Source of the DNA: Strobilurus pachycystidiatus
Taxonomy: Eukaryota; Basidiomycota; Agaricomycetes; Agaricales; Physalacriaceae
Length of the DNA: 64,000 nucleotides
Assembly: GCA_019915135.1 (NCBI GenBank)
Contig: JAHLMK010000015.1
Coordinates: 1,178,001-1,242,000 of the forward strand
Reading direction: 5' to 3'
A model generated the notes under the pieces. That model worked only from the letters and a program-made list of their open reading frames with translations. It had not been told where the DNA came from and made no database searches. Position 1 is the first letter of the stretch. Each line of letters starts with the position of its first letter. Of this stretch, positions 21,560 to 34,923 are shown piece by piece. The position numbers were made by a program, and so were the translations under genes.

Positions 21560-24125
21560 TCATCTCGTGTCCACGAAGTCAAGCGTCGGATCCAGCCCGT
21601 TGATGAGCTTCTCCATATGCCTCGCAAACCCAAGCTTTTTCTTCGAAGGACCCTCTTCGGGCTCGCCCAACGGGAGCGGATTGGACAGTCTGTTTTTCTT
21701 TTTCCTGTCCTTCTTCGTCAACGGCGGATCCTCTTCTCTCTGCTTTCCCTTATCCTTCTTCAACACACTGACGCTCGCCGCCCGATTCAAGCTCGGCATA
21801 CTCGGACGCTGAGATAGCGAACTGGATTGCCGTGAATGAGAGGTTGATACGGTGGAGATGGTGCCTTCCTGGCGCGAACTGAATATGCTGATACTCGGCA
21901 TGCTGGGACGTCTGCTTTCCGACCTTCGTAAGCTTTGTCGATGGAAAGATTCATTAGACGACGGCGAAGAAAGCGAAGCGGCTCCAGGAGGCGGCGATGT
22001 CGGAGTGAAACCTTTGAATACGATCGCAGTAGGTTCCAATTCACGCCGCTCTATGTCCCGAGACGCTGTTGCTTCGTCACCCTGCACGGTTGCAATCGAG
22101 GGAGCAGCACGGGCGCTGCGTGCTTGACGATGAAGATCCGCCATCCACCCTTCCCACTCAACCTGCGACGAGTCTGAATCCGAATCAGACGCGTGCAGAT
22201 GAATATCGTGCTCATCCTCATCTTCTTGTACAGAACTCGATGCGACCGAACCATCGTCCTGTTCCTCCGAGATCTCGATCTCGCCACCATCCTCGTCGTC
22301 AGTAACCTCTTGGTTCGGATGGTCCAAAGCGGCGAGAAGACATCCTATAGAGTCGGTGATGTTGCCCAAGCCGGCCCGCCTCGCTCTCCTAACCAACTCG
22401 AACCGCCACTCGGGAAAGGGCATTGCACCCAGAGCGTTTGATTTCGGCAGTGGAGGCAGCCCCGGCTTAGTCGAGTCTGGGATCGTCTGAATAGTCGGAG
22501 GGTAAGAAATGGTAGGATGTGATGGTCCGCTGTTCTGGAATGGTGATACTGGGGACCAAGTCGGCGTATCAGGCGGACTCTCCAATGTCGGCAATAGTCC
22601 GCTAACAAACGTTGAGGACTCCGCAATGCTCTGACTATCATGTGGGAATTGTCGGTGCAGCGTGCGCAAGAGTGATGTGTAGGCGTTGTCATCTGGCATG
22701 TCTAAAACGATCCATTCCCCGATTTCATAACCAGGTGCGGTCGCGTTGGCTGCTTGGAGGTGATTGGTGGTCGGAAGAGAGCTTGGTGGCGTAGATGGTG
22801 GTATGGCTTTGCTGCCCCGATATCGATACCCGTACCCGGTGGTTCGCAACCCCAACAGGGCGTTCACGTCTTCGCTTCCGAGAATATCATCTTCGCTCGC
22901 GTCCTCGTGAGCAAAGACTGGTGATGACAGGGTGCTATCACTTTCGTCCTCCCCGTCCGGGTCTGTGGTATCTGTGCCGTTCTTCTGAGTATGAATGGGG
23001 GTATGTGATATGGTGGAAGCTCTCTTCCGTGCAGTAGCAATCTGCAACGTAGGCTGCTTTGCTTTGGCAGTTATGATGGTGAAGGTGGAGGAGGAATGTT
23101 CCTCCTCGTCGTATGAAACTCGAGTGGTGGTTTGGCGAATTTTGAACTTTGCGCAAATGATTCGTTGGTTCGGTTCAGGAACGATGGCGGTGGATTTGAT
23201 GAGGTGTTCAGCACCTCGCAGATCTGTGAGATGTGATAGTGACAAGGACTTGGACGGGGGCGATTCCTGTCGCATGGCGCATCAGTGAGAGCTCGCGATG
23301 ATCAAACGCCACACTGACCAAACGATCTTTACATAACGACAGTTCGCCATCGCGGACAACGACCCATCGTGGCCGCCACTCCAACTTCTGTCCGTCAGAC
23401 TCTGATGCCTTGCGACTGGCGGTCCCTACAACCCGCAGAGCCTTGACCCATCCCTCCCAGTATGGCTGGCAATACGCGTACGGGTGGAAGCGTGGAAGGC
23501 GGACGTGGACAGCGGTGCGGTGGATTTCTATAAGCTCGTTGGGTGCAATGTCGTACCATTCCAGGGTGTAGTCCTCCTCCAGCACCTGCCCGGTCGAGTA
23601 GCGCAGCAGACTGAGCCGGTCCGGATCGTAGGGCGATACTTCGTGAGGCTGTATCACCTTTGATTTCGTCCTCACCTTGCGTCTGATGGGCGGCTCTGGC
23701 TCAGAGCTGGGCTGCACCTGCGGGTGGACGATGGTCGGATAGTCATCGCTGCTCTCCTCGTCGTCCTCCTCGTAGCCGACGGCCTCATCGTCGCTATTGA
23801 AGAGCCCTGTGGGGACCGTTGGCGCGAATTGGATCGGCGAAATCGCACGTTTCTTCTTCTGCGATCCCTGGGCGAAGATGATGGGGGACGGGGGCCGTCG
23901 CTGGGGCTGGGGAAGCTCAAACTCCTGCGGGGCGCCGCATTTCTTAAGCATCCAGTGCTTGACGGTCTTAACCTTCCACTTGGGGTTCACATGTGTGACT
24001 AGCCATTGGTCGAGAGGGACTAGAAGAGGATGAGCAGTGATGTCCGCGTTGAAATGGAAGATATGTACTGAATCTGCAAGAAACGGGCAACGTTTGTTCT
24101 GGCAGCGTTTGCTCTTCCATCGCAT
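21560..24125 (-). CDS. PH-domain-like protein with long disordered tail
   Basis: Two main coding segments on the minus strand, about 24125-23316 and 23269-21560, joined by an intron that gives KDRLESPPSKSLSL. The first contains RWKSKRCQNKRCPF, HPLLVPLDQW, an acidic/Pro-rich linker, then HVRLPRFHPYAYCQPYWEGWVKALR and RPRWVVVRDGELSLCKDR, which reads as a PH domain. The second is about 570 aa, mostly disordered and Ser/Pro/Asp-rich, with short ordered patches (GEWIVLDMPDD, FPEWRFELVRRARRAG) and a basic end (KKDRKKKNRLS, LGFARHMEKLINGLD). Probably a membrane- or cortex-associated adaptor; no ortholog name is justified. The start is tentative: 24125 is the first in-frame ATG of the exon, and an upstream exon may exist. 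Confidence 0.7.
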
Positions 24126-25340
24126 GAGGAAAGGGAGTAAGAGAGGGTCGTACTGATGCAATCAGCGGAGATGCACGATCAGGTGATGGCTTGCTCTCTG
24201 CCTCCGTGGGCGCTTCATGGCTTCGTGCATGGTGAAAGAGGACAGGCGCTAGATAGAGATATTGGGCGGGGATGGGGATCATTGAGCTATCAACGACCGC
24301 AAGAAGCTTCGCTGTCTATCAGCGTCTTGGCAGCGTCTACTACGAGTAAGTATTAGCACCATTTGTATATAAAGCAATGTGCTGCTGTGAGATCTTTTTG
24401 GAAGGCCAGAGTGCGTATTCTTCGGATACGTGTCGCCTTTCATAGTACTAATACACTCTTCCTTGACTCAGCTGGGCCTGTCAATTAGTGCCCGTGTACC
24501 GCGAACGACGGAAGTTTGAGATACGTCCGACCGCAAAGGGCGACCCGAACGCGCGCCGACTGTTTGTCGCAGATCGAGTTCCGGGGGATGCTCGGGTCGA
24601 TTTCCGGACTGCTCTTGGCAGACAGATCACATTGTTGGAAGGAAAACAATGTTACCATCAGGTGAAGCCGACAAGCCCCCATGTAAGATACACAGCAGCG
24701 ACGTCAATGGTCGTATGTTACTGATCCGCGTTGCACTATGTATGCAAGCTGACGTCGTAAGGAACTCTGGATGGCTGTTTGTTGTTCGAAATCTCGATAT
24801 ATTGCTCGATCCTGACCGAGACCAAGAGTTTATCAGTACTGTCAGTCTGTTGAGATCACGCGTCCGACGAGAAGAACGAGAACTCACCTCAGCTGGGGCG
24901 ATTTTTACAGACTGAGACTTGAAGATGGCAACAGAGAATTGAAGTGTGAGATACAAGGACCACAGTGCGCCATAGATATCATAGATCCCTACTTGTTGGC
25001 AATCTGAGTAGTACATGGTAACCTTTCCATCGAGCGAGAATATGCACAAAGTCGTGGGGAGTGCAGTGAAGTGCAGGCCAGACCGCTCATTTTGGGAAGT
25101 TAATAGAGCCCTTTATGCTTGAGAAGACCCTAAAGATAGGATATCATTCGGAGGACTGAACAAGAGGAAGGCTCTTGCGGCTGATGCCGGACCGGCATGG
25201 CAAGCAGAGCTAAACATCATGCCGATGCCGCTTTCGACGGGCGAGGACTGGGACAGGGCGAGGACTGCATGCCTCATCAAGAGATTCTACCGTTCTAGAG
25301 CCTTAGAGGCCCTCTCTGGCCGTTCATTACACCCGTCAAG
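24126..25340. other. Intergenic region without a recognised gene
   Basis: Shared upstream region of the PH-domain gene (minus) and recyclin (plus). Open frames at 24627-25049 (minus) and 24488-24724 (plus) show no family or signal features. No repeat or RNA gene noticed. Confidence 0.45.
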
Positions 25341-28300
25341 ATGGACAAGTTTGCGACCTTGGAACCCGTCAAATTATATACGTCGGCCGCATCTACAGGT
25401 GCCCGGCTACTGTCACGGAACACAGCGCCCAAGCCCAGCGCTCCACCTCTCGTTGGCCGCCTTCCCACCGACCTCCATCTTCTCATCCTCGCATATCTCC
25501 CCATCCCCGATCTCCCAGCGTACAGCCGATGCTCGCGCTCGACGGCCACCCTCGCTCGCGACGAATCCGTCTGGGAGCAACGCTGGAAGGCCCTCTGCGT
25601 GGAACAGTACTCCCTGACCTCCGTACTAGACGACCTGGAGGCGAAATCAAAAGGCCAAGTCGCCGCACTGCGCGCCGCCGCTCCGCCGACAATCTCTGTC
25701 GATGATGACTTTGGCGACTTTGCTCTGGTCGACGTGCTCAGCCCACCCGCAGCGGAGATGGGTGACTTTGTTGGTGTATTCGACAGCCTGTCTCTATCCC
25801 CGAAAATGCCCGCGTTTGTGGATACGTCGTATCGCACCAAGTTCATGAGGACGCACCTTCTCCTGAAACCCCTCACACGAATACTGTCATCGCCGCCTCA
25901 TGTTATCCTCAATGGTCTCTCAGATTTGGTAGCGAAGACTTTGAGGGAGGAAGCCCAGACAATACGACTCATGTCGCTGTATCTGTCCCCATCAGTGCAG
26001 CCGTTGCGGGATTGGACTACCATGGCCGCGTCTCTGAGAGCAGCAATGGATCGATTCGATGCCAATCTCCTCGGCGCGTTCGATCTCGCCGACGGTAAGG
26101 CGGATGAGGCCGGTATGAGAGCTGCCGCCTCCTCTAGCTGGGAAATCTGGGACAGACGTGGCGATTGGGAGATGGGCAAGGTCTGGGCGGAGAAACGCGA
26201 GATATTTTACATGCAGGACCAATGGAATCCGCTTGACAATTTTACGTGAGCGTGTCGCGTCTCAAATCGCGAATATGCATTGAATCGTACCTAGGAAAGG
26301 CGGTCAACTGGAGTTTGATGCTATGGACGAATTCATGAAGGCAACTGTCAGCGCAATCACAGAGCATGGATCTCGCGCTGTTCGCGTGTTCCCTCCAGCA
26401 TCGGAGGTTTTGCTTTCATTCGCTGATCGCGTAGCTGCGGAAGTAGTACGTGAGCTCAGTGGGCTTGGGATCACGGCACTAATTTATCCTAGGTTGGAGA
26501 GTACATCACTTCTCTTCTAACTCGAGCCAGGGAAATCTCCAATGATATCTTCCTCAAAGCTGCGGCAGCGACGTTCAAGGAAGCTTGGAAAATGGTTGAC
26601 GCCATAATGCAAGCCTCCAAAGCCAGCCCGGACTTTCAGCTATCATTGACAAGAGCTGAGGATGTCGTGTTAGAACCTCTCTGTCCTTTCAGATGACTAT
26701 TTTGCTAACGCCTATACATAGATATCAAATGTTTGAAATCAACATGGACGAATATCTCGACGAGGAAGTAGAAACCGTCAAGCAATCCCTCGACGTCGTA
26801 TGCAGGGACTGGGAACGTCAGGTTGGTTCTTGATTCAAGTCCTTCCCAGCCAACTGACACAGCTGACAGCATGCCGACACTTCCAGTCTAACAGCGGCGG
26901 CAGCCTCCTCGAACACCGCCCGATTCTTGAGCTCACATAATCCTGCCCAAGTCAAGCGGAACCTACTAGCATCGTTTACCGACGTCTTACTTCTTCCCGT
27001 AACCATCGTACCTCGAACAGTCAATGCCGTTGGCGGGGCCATCATGACCGGTGGCACAGCTGCCGCTCAAGGCATCGCCATGCTCAACCCACAACGATGG
27101 GGCGGCAGCGTATCCACAATTGGCGCCGCTGGGTATTCGAAGAAAGTCGAGGCTGATGGGGAAATGCTATTTGACGATCTGGAGGACGACGATGACGCCG
27201 ACACCTTGGTGGAGAAGGAGAAACCGCGTCTGAAATTGGATCAAGGTTGGCCATTTCGCGAGCTCGAGGATGTCGCAGTAACCGATTGTTTGTATCACAG
27301 CTGATGACGCCGTGCGCCCTCCACTGTCATCCGCTAAGAGTTCTGCCATTACTCCGCTGACAGCGAGCTCTGGAGTCAACAAGATGGATCTACTCCTCTC
27401 ACTTGATGTCGCGCTGGAACTCATTCACGCTGACCGAGAGGGCCTAAAGCGCGTGGAGACCTTTGCTGGTTATCCTGGACATTATGGACACCGGGTCCGA
27501 GATACGATCGAGGAAATATTCATTCTGATGTTGCAAGCCCTCGGCGAACGCCATGTCTCGAAAGGGTTTTCCCAGTACGCGTTACACTGTTTCCTCGCTC
27601 TTCCGAATGCTCATACGTGACAGAGCCACCGAGCAGATGATGTCGTACAAACCGGCAGAACACGAAGAGACGACGAGCGTAGCACCTTTGCTGCAGTTCT
27701 TCGAACTTGTCCACGTCGGTGATACTATTCAATCCATGGTTCAAGTGTATTTTGACAAGGAGCTGGTGAGACGCTATGCGACTCGAAGCATATGCATGAA
27801 CTCACCAGGTCGTTAGGCACCGCATATCGACCGTACCGATTTCCTCAACGCTGTGGTTCGGGAGAAGAAGCGCTTTGAGAATGCATTGGACGAATCCGTG
27901 GCCGGTGGATTGAATGCTGGCACGGAAGTATTGATGAATCAAGTACGTCCACATCGAAGTCTTCCGCTCCGTGACTTGGCTTGGCTTATGAGCTTCTGGC
28001 AGGTAGAGCACATCATCTTGACGTTAACCAAACCTCGAGAGTACTACCCGCCAGAAGACGCCCCGCTCGAACTAGGCCCAACGAAAGGTTGCACCGAAGC
28101 TATCAAGTGCCTCGAGATGCATTGCAAGCTATTAAAGGGCAGTACGAGCAAAGAGGTTCTAGAGGTGTTCCATCAGGAAGTTGGTATACGTCTGATTGCG
28201 TGCGTACACATCAACTTGCACGCCATACTAGCTAATTTGGTTGTCATCGACTAAGCATCCTGCAAAAGCACATCAAGCGCCAGATCATCTCATTGAACGG

Positions 28301-28645
28301 CGGGTTCCAGGTTATTGCCGACCTGAATACGTACTATACGTTCATCTCGTCGTTGAAGATCCCGGCGATTGCTGCTGATTTCTCGCACCTGAAGATGCTG
28401 GGGCATGTATACGTCGTGGAGGACGCTAAGGATCTGGCACAGATCGTGAGAGATGTTACACGGTATGGGGGCGCGTATAGACCGGAGGTGAGTCTTCTCC
28501 CCTTGGCTTTGTGGGTATGGGCTAAATACAGCGATAGGATATCTATGAATTTGTCCAGCGTCGGTCTGACTGGAAGAAGATCGAGAAAACGGTCGATAAG
28601 ACGATGTACAACTTAAGTTTCAAGGAGGATTGTATAATATGCTGA
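25341..28645 (+). CDS. RCY1: F-box protein of the recyclin-1/Pof6 (Sec10-like) family
   Basis: Links ubiquitin ligase components to membrane recycling. The yeast homolog Rcy1 acts in endosome-to-Golgi recycling of SNAREs and binds Skp1; S. pombe Pof6 is related. The N-terminal F-box is GRLPTDLHLLILAYLPIPDL...VWEQRWKALC. The remaining sequence is a long helical exocyst-Sec10-like body: EIWDRRGDWEMGKVWAEKREIFY, FLKAAAATFKEAWKMVDAI, YQMFEINMDEYLDEEVETVK, QVKRNLLASFTDVLLLPV, LIHADREGLKRVETFAGYPG, LLQFFELVHVGDTIQSMVQVYFD, NGGFQVIADLNTYYTFI and IYEFVQRRSDWKKIEKTVDKT. About ten short introns; the stop at 28643-28645 comes from the last exon. The ATG at 25341 is the only good candidate. An acidic loop (DDLEDDDDADT) lies midway. 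Confidence 0.88.
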
Positions 28646-29334
28646 ACATCATATCATCTTGGGGGGTCTTCATTAATTCAGGATGGCAAGCTGAATGGTG
28701 CGGCTAACCGCTGGTTCTTACTCTTCACAAAGATACGGGGGGACTTCTGTCGATTCTTCGGGATAGGTTCACCGTTACTCGGTTGTCGGTCATCGCTCTG
28801 GAAGTAAGCGATCCAATATCAAAATCTGGTAGCAGAGGTTCAAGTTGATCCTGTACCAGGAACTCGGTTGTTCGAGCTCAATCATATGCGGACCCCGTTT
28901 CTTGTTCAACATGGTCACTGGTGTTGCCGACCTCTTCCAACGTTCATTAGAGTGCTTATCATTGGACCTCTATTCGCACCAATACATGGCGTCGGGAGCT
29001 TGACCTATACGTAGCCTGCCTAGTGGCAGTTCCATTGGGTTCGACAGCCTTCGAAGTCCTACAGTTGACGTGTATAGATTCATTACACACGGCAGTACCC
29101 GCGGGATAGGCAGTCATGTTACCGCCACTCGTGATACCATGGCAAGTTTCACAGCTTTCAACTTTGACGGTGAGGGGATGCAGAAAATAATACAATTGCT
29201 TGAGTTTATGGAGGTCAATACGGATACTACTAAGTGTACATTTCGATTTGGGATTGAGTTGGTTGTCGATACTTATATATGAGGCAGGTTATGAGCGAGG
29301 GTGCAATGTGTGTGGACGGTGATGACGGATGTAA
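28646..29334. other. Intergenic region; weak SnoaL/NTF2-like open frame
   Basis: A short plus-strand frame at 29070-29282 contains FTAFNFDGEGMQKIIQLLEFME, loosely like the last strands of small SnoaL-like (NTF2-fold) proteins. No start exon or complete fold could be built upstream, so it may be a gene remnant or chance. Confidence 0.25.
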
Positions 29335-29934
29335 TCAGACCTGCTGAACGATCTTAGCCGAGCGCGGGGAAGGAAGTGAAACAACGGACCTGAGTGGCGG
29401 TGGGGGAGGACAAGGTCTTGTGATCAGGAGGGGAGGTCGAAACGGCGGCGGAGGTGCGAGCGATGGCGGCGAGGTCGACTGGAATGAAGGGAAGAGTGTT
29501 AGATACAGCAGCAGTGGTCCAGTCGAATTTGCTTACCCTCGCCTTTGAATACATTCTTCCTGAACTCTTTAGCAGCACCGAGCTCTTGTTCGGAGACGGA
29601 AGAGGTCGACCGGGCCATGACAAGTTTGTTCAACTCAGAGGCTATAGAAGGGCGCTCGTGAATACATGACCACAGAAGCGAGCAAGGATGGCGACGCACT
29701 GGAGTCGGAGGTCTGACTAGCAGTGTCCGCATCGTCCGTGTCTTCCGAGACCTGTTGCATGTCGAAGGCCTCGTCCTCGAGGGCAGCAAACTCGAGCTCG
29801 CGTTCATCGGCAAGGCGGCCCCAGTTGTGCTGGCCTGCGCCGTTCTTGCGCAACGACTTGTCGAGGCCGGACCTGGACTCTGAGCGATCCTTGAGCATGG
29901 CCTTTGGGAAGCCTGCGCGTTCGGTGCGAGTCAT
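29335..29934 (-). CDS. Hyaluronan/mRNA-binding (HABP4/SERBP1, Stm1-like) family protein
   Basis: A small, charged, mostly disordered protein starting MTRTERAGFPKAMLKDRSES. It has the family signature SGLDKSLRKNGAGQHNWG followed by an acidic stretch (RLADERELEFAALEDEAFDM). In SERBP1/Stm1 relatives this motif binds ribosomes and RNA, often on idle 80S ribosomes. Introns: one inferred in the acidic/Ser-rich part (donor GTGCGT, acceptor CTATAG) gives STSELNKLVMARSTSS; a second follows KEFRKNVFKGEG. The final exon either stops at 29354 or splices once more to end TQQV at 29335. The promoter has a TATAAATA box at 30029-30022. Confidence 0.75.
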
Positions 29935-30021
29935 GGTGAGGAATATGGATATAGGCGGCGAGTGGATGTTGTGGATTCAGCTGATGGTGGTGAACTGGAT
30001 AAAGAAGTGGCCCAGGCAGGG

Positions 30022-30029
30022 TATTTATA
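30022..30029 (-). promoter_or_regulatory. TATA box of the HABP4-like gene
   Basis: TATAAATA on the minus strand, 88 bp upstream of the ATG at 29934, in otherwise GC-rich sequence. Confidence 0.6.
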
Positions 30030-30874
30030 CGCGGCGGCCACCTGCCGAGGTGGGGTGGCAAAGCATCAATTGAGGCGCGTGACCTTGGATGGGGCAATTA
30101 TCTAGACCGCTCTGGTTGCCAGCAACGCTTTGTTAGCGGCGTTGACATCCTTTATTCCTTTGACACTGTCGGCGACGACGTGCATGGGCCCTTTGACTTG
30201 GCATGAATGTGGGACGGAAACAACACGCGACGACAAAGAAAATGCGGGGAAGCGTGGGAATGAAGTTCCACGTGGTTATCACCGTGAATCGAGCGCGCCA
30301 GCTCAGGCTTGCTAAGTACTTGCGCAATGCACTTTGCTAGTATCGAGAGTTGAGTAACGTTGAATACCGTGGCATAGCTGTGTGCTGCGCCGAAAGCTAC
30401 ACGCGATCCATCTCATCATTCCGTTACTGTGCAGGTGCCCAGACCAGTCCGGATTTCGCCGGACTGAGCTAGTCGAGCGGTCTTTTAGAGGTCCATTGGC
30501 AAGAGATCTACGGTGTAGTACGGTCGGCATTCCCTGGTACGCCCGAAGTCCCTGAACAACAACTATCAAGTGTTCGGATCCACAAATGGTCTTGTGGGTC
30601 ACTGTCCATATGAGCAGATGTGAAAGCAGCGGCTTGAAAGCGGCCTGAACGGCCCATCTTTGAACCTTATAATCCGGTGGACTGTTGGGTATTCATATCA
30701 ACTAGAATTCGTGAACAAGGTGGTGCAATCCTTGAAAAATGTTTGCGCCAAATCGCTACGCGCTGCGGCTGTCTTTCAGTCGGGTTACCGGTCCGATGAA
30801 TCCACGGTGTCGTCCATTTCGTCATCTTCGTTAACAACTTCGACGTGCTTTTGAGCGCGTCGACTATTCTGGAC
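30030..30874. other. Intergenic region between divergent genes
   Basis: Upstream sequence of the HABP4-like gene (minus) and the inositol phosphatase gene (plus). A small 5' exon of the phosphatase may lie at its right edge. Open frames here have no recognisable content. Confidence 0.4.
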
Positions 30875-33800
30875 ATGGACGACATCGATGACAAGCTGCG
30901 AATGCTCCTCAAGGACTCGGACGACGTCAAATCTGCCTTACCAGTCCTCTTCATACCCGGTCCATCTGATACCCAACCCGATAGCCCCGCTCCATCTCTT
31001 GCAATCGATGACAGGAATACAAGAATTCTCGCTGTAATATCGCATAAAGACGAACTAGACCAGCACGAGGAAGGAAGGTGGGGCTCTTTCTATTCGCTGT
31101 CTACTGCGCTCCGACGGACCTTTGTGCATTCAATATATACTCGTTTTGGTCATCGCGAAGCCGCTTTGAAGAGCTAACTTACGGGACGTCACTTCCATTT
31201 CCGTCGGCCTTTTTGCCTCAGGGCTGCCGGGCTTCCCACATAGGAGATCTTCTCCATCTAGACGCACCTCGTTCTACTCAAGCTTTCTCCGAAGCTAAAA
31301 CTTCCCCACCAGCGTATTCGTTCTCAAGCAGAAACCAGCAAATCATGCATTTCCCGAGACTTTGGACATCCAACGCGTCTTCCCCGTGGTCGGCGATTTC
31401 TCGATTACCATGGCCCAGTTCAAACTAGGATCCACCGCTAGCTCACAAGACCGTACAGGTATGCAACCATCCTAGCTCTCTCACGATACTCTAATCGCTC
31501 TAGGTTTGAGGATAACCGTCAGCCCGAGTCACAAGGACGAGCCTCTTTCATTCTATACACATGATGTGCAAGGGTTACAATCTCTCCTGGCAGAGTGCAG
31601 ACGGCTCAAAGAACTCTCAGGTGACTGCATTTCGGGAGTCAATCCGCGTTGGCTGACACGTCTGTAGAACAATACAGTCCATCTTCTCCTTCTCAAACGT
31701 ATTCTTGGCTGACAACCTACACGGCCGAACACCTCCTTCCAATACGCACGTCGTACTTTACTCAAATCCGAGCCGCTTCTGACTTGGAGCTACAGTAACA
31801 TCCGTACCGCCTGACCTAAGGGTGATACGCCAGCCTTTGCATGAGCGGCTGTCACCTGCGAGCGCTGGGTCACCTGGTGACGACGCTAGCGATATACCAA
31901 TCCTTCGAGATGATTGGGTACGTACGCGGGCGAGAGAGCAGACACGCAAGGGTGGAGCCCGTCTCAATATTCGCGTCGGAACCTTCAACGTCAATGGTCA
32001 GACGCCCTCTCAGGACTTGGTATCATGGGTTCGGGGAACTTCAGATTACACCGGTAGTCACCTCATTCCGCCTCTGAATGAGGTATCTCCGTTCAAAGTA
32101 GATGGTATTGACAAAGATCCGTTTGAGTGTAAGTACTTGCGCAGTCAAGGATCAGACAGGCAACTGACTTTGGTCTCCAGCAACAAGTGCCTCGGCATCT
32201 TCTATGATAAATGACTCTACCTCGCCTCCCCCGCCAACATCTACCGAGCTTCCTGATGTCTTCGTTTTCTCTTTCCAAGAGCTCGATCTCTCTACCGAAG
32301 CGCTGCTCTACTCCACCAGCACGCTCCGAGCCGATGCCTGGTGTACCGCCATCTTCGCCGCGCTCGGCGAGCACCACATCCTATACACTAAACTCACGAC
32401 GAAGCAGCTCGTCGGAATCCTCATGGTCGTTATCGTGCGCAAGTCCATCGCCCACCGGTTCACAGACGTGCGGACATGTTATGCTGGGGTGGGGATCATG
32501 GGTATGATGGGCAACAAGGGTGGGGTGGCGGTACAGTTGGTTTATCGAGGAGGGACCGGCGGGAATGACGCGAGTGATTCCGAGTCCGGGGGCACGGTGT
32601 TGACGTTCGTCAACAGCCATCTGGCGGCGTTTGACGAGATGGTGGAGAAGCGGAATAGCGACTTTGGGGATCTGGCGAAGAGGTTGGTATTTGGCGGGGA
32701 GGGGTCCGTGGGTGTTTGGGCAAGCGATGTCGTGTTCTGGATGGGGGACTTGAATTATAGGGTGGACCAGCCGGATGTGGTCGTAAGGGATTTGCTGCTT
32801 GAGGCGAATGAGAATAGGTGGGCTAGGAGGAGGAATTTAGTCGAGTTGATGGCTTATGATCAGGTGGGTGATTTCTTGACCCTCGCTAAATGCGCCAACC
32901 ATATTTTCTAGCTGAAACTGGCCATGAAAGCTGGAAAGGCATTCCATGGCTTTTCTGAGTTCCCAATCACACATCCCCCGTCAGTGGATCCATCCATATC
33001 GAGTTCATTCGAATGACCAATACATTTAGATCCTACCGCTACAGTCCTGGTGTGCAAACTGATGCATTAGGATATGACACTAAGTAAGTAAGAGTCCTTC
33101 CAACGTCTTACGCTTTCCTTAACGAAAGCACCCAGGCGTAAACCAGCTTGGACGGACCGCATACTCAATCTCGTTGGTCCAGGCGTTAAACTGCATCAGC
33201 ACACATACACGAGTAATCCGCAAATAACGATGAGTGACCATCGACCGATATCTGCCGATTTCACTCTTGAGGTCGATATTTACAACGAGAAAGCGCGCCT
33301 CACAGCAGCCCGGACGTTGTATCGGCAGCTGCAGGGTCTTGAGCAGGAGAGCAGGAGGGTGGTTGTCGAGCCCGAAGAAGTGAAGCTTGGGGAAGTGAGG
33401 TGCGCTGTTTTGGCTTGTCTAGAGGTCCTCTGGCTGAAATTCGACGACGCTCTTAGGTACAAGCAGAGAGTGACGAAGACTGTTCGGTTGCGCAATGGTG
33501 GCAAAATTCCTTGTATTTTTAGGTTTGTAGCCACGGAGCCTGACGGCGAAATACGTGAGTACCAGGAGGACTCTCTGGCTCTGGCTTACTTGCTACCTTG
33601 TTAGATCCTTCTTGGCTTACAATTGAACCTATTGCCGTGAGCACATTTGCTTGCTGGTCCTAGAATTACAAGCATGTTGACGACACTTTCTATGTTAGGG
33701 CATTCTCCTTCCCTACCAGCCGCTTGAGGTCACTTTGACAGTTCTCGTTGATGAACGAACCCCCTACTATTCTCGCGACCTAGACACTACACTCGTTCTG

Positions 33801-34723
33801 CACACCGGGCCAGGGATGGGCAAAGATCGATTCATCGTGGTGCAAGGCGATTATCGTGAGTCTTTTTGTTTGAATAGGATATCGACTGAATGTAGATAAT
33901 TCCCTGCAGAGACATCCTGTATCGGTGTCCCACTAGTCTCATTGACGTACCTGCCAGGCCCAATCAGGACGACGTTTGGACAGGACAGTTCGAAACAGAA
34001 CTTGAATGCGCCTAGGGAGGTGATGCGACTGGTCAACTGGATGATGGACAATAGGTTAGCGGAGGCATTTGAGGAGGTCGAGGAGCCAACGGAGGACTCG
34101 GACGTGGAACAGATCTTCGAGCAGCTTTCAGAACTCTCAAGTACTGCGTCGTCAAAGAGTCTCCAGGTGTCCACATCCGATTGTCTGGATTCGAAGGGTG
34201 TGATACCAGCGTCGAAAAGCGCACCGACATCGAATATCAAGAGCAGTTCGTCGAAAGCAACGATGGACGATTGTATATCAGTCGTTCGAGAGTGTTTGGA
34301 CACTGGCGCTGCTTTCCCAGCGCAGCTACCGCCTCAAGCGTATGGTACAGTACTGTTAGAACTTTTGGAGGGCTTGGTCCCTGCCGAGGTCAACATTGTC
34401 AACGTGTCCTCGCGAGAAGAGGCTTTTGAGGTAGGCTTTTCTCGGTTCTTGTCTGCCTGGCATAAACTCTATGGTGGTGTAGGTCTTGGATTCATTCCCA
34501 GTTGTGAATGTCAATATCTGGATTTCCGTCACTGCATTTTTGCACTACATTGTGCAAGGGTTGGAAGACAAGGGAAAGGTTATTGGTCAGTGCCATTACC
34601 CAACGACTGTGTCCGCGAAGCTGAAAAGCTACAGCTGCTGTCTTGGCGCCGGTAGTATTGCGTGAATCCCCGGCCAGTATCATAGAGAAGAGACGGTTTG
34701 TGAGATATTTTATTGAGGGATGA
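30875..34723 (+). CDS. Inositol polyphosphate 5-phosphatase, OCRL/INPP5B type
   Basis: Removes the 5-phosphate of PI(4,5)P2 and related inositol lipids, acting at endosome/Golgi membranes in this subfamily. The N-terminal region has FPVVGDFSITMAQFKL and HKDEPLSFYTHD (PH-like). The catalytic domain shows the family motifs in order: VGTFNVNGQ, FVFSFQELDL, GIMGMMGNKGGVAV, FVNSHLAAF, FWMGDLNYR, KPAWTDRIL and MSDHRPISADF. Next comes an ASH domain (CIFRFVATEPDGEI, LPYQPLEVTLTVLVDE) and a C-terminal RhoGAP-like domain (PPQAYGTVLLELLEGLVP, WISVTAFLHYIVQ). The last splice (acceptor CTGAAAAG) gives ATAAVLAPVVLRESPAS and a stop at 34721-34723. About ten introns. The ATG at 30875 is the best N-terminus visible, but an upstream exon is possible. 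Catalytic residues look intact. Confidence 0.88.
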
Positions 34724-34923
34724 TGGCGGATGGCCTGGAGGGGTGGACTATTCTATGCTACGCGGACATACATACAGAGCGATAGAGGCTGTATCACTAA
34801 TATGATGAGCCGTGACGCGGACAAGATGCACCAGATACTAGTACCTACCAAGTACGATGAACCGAGACTTTGTGGCGCGACAAGGTCCGAACATTCGAGA
34901 TCTGGCTATGAGTGTTTACGTCA

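Noticed and set aside
21380..21817. Plus-strand open frame of 145 codons
   Set aside because: It overlaps the 3' coding end of the PH-domain gene in antisense and has no recognisable content.
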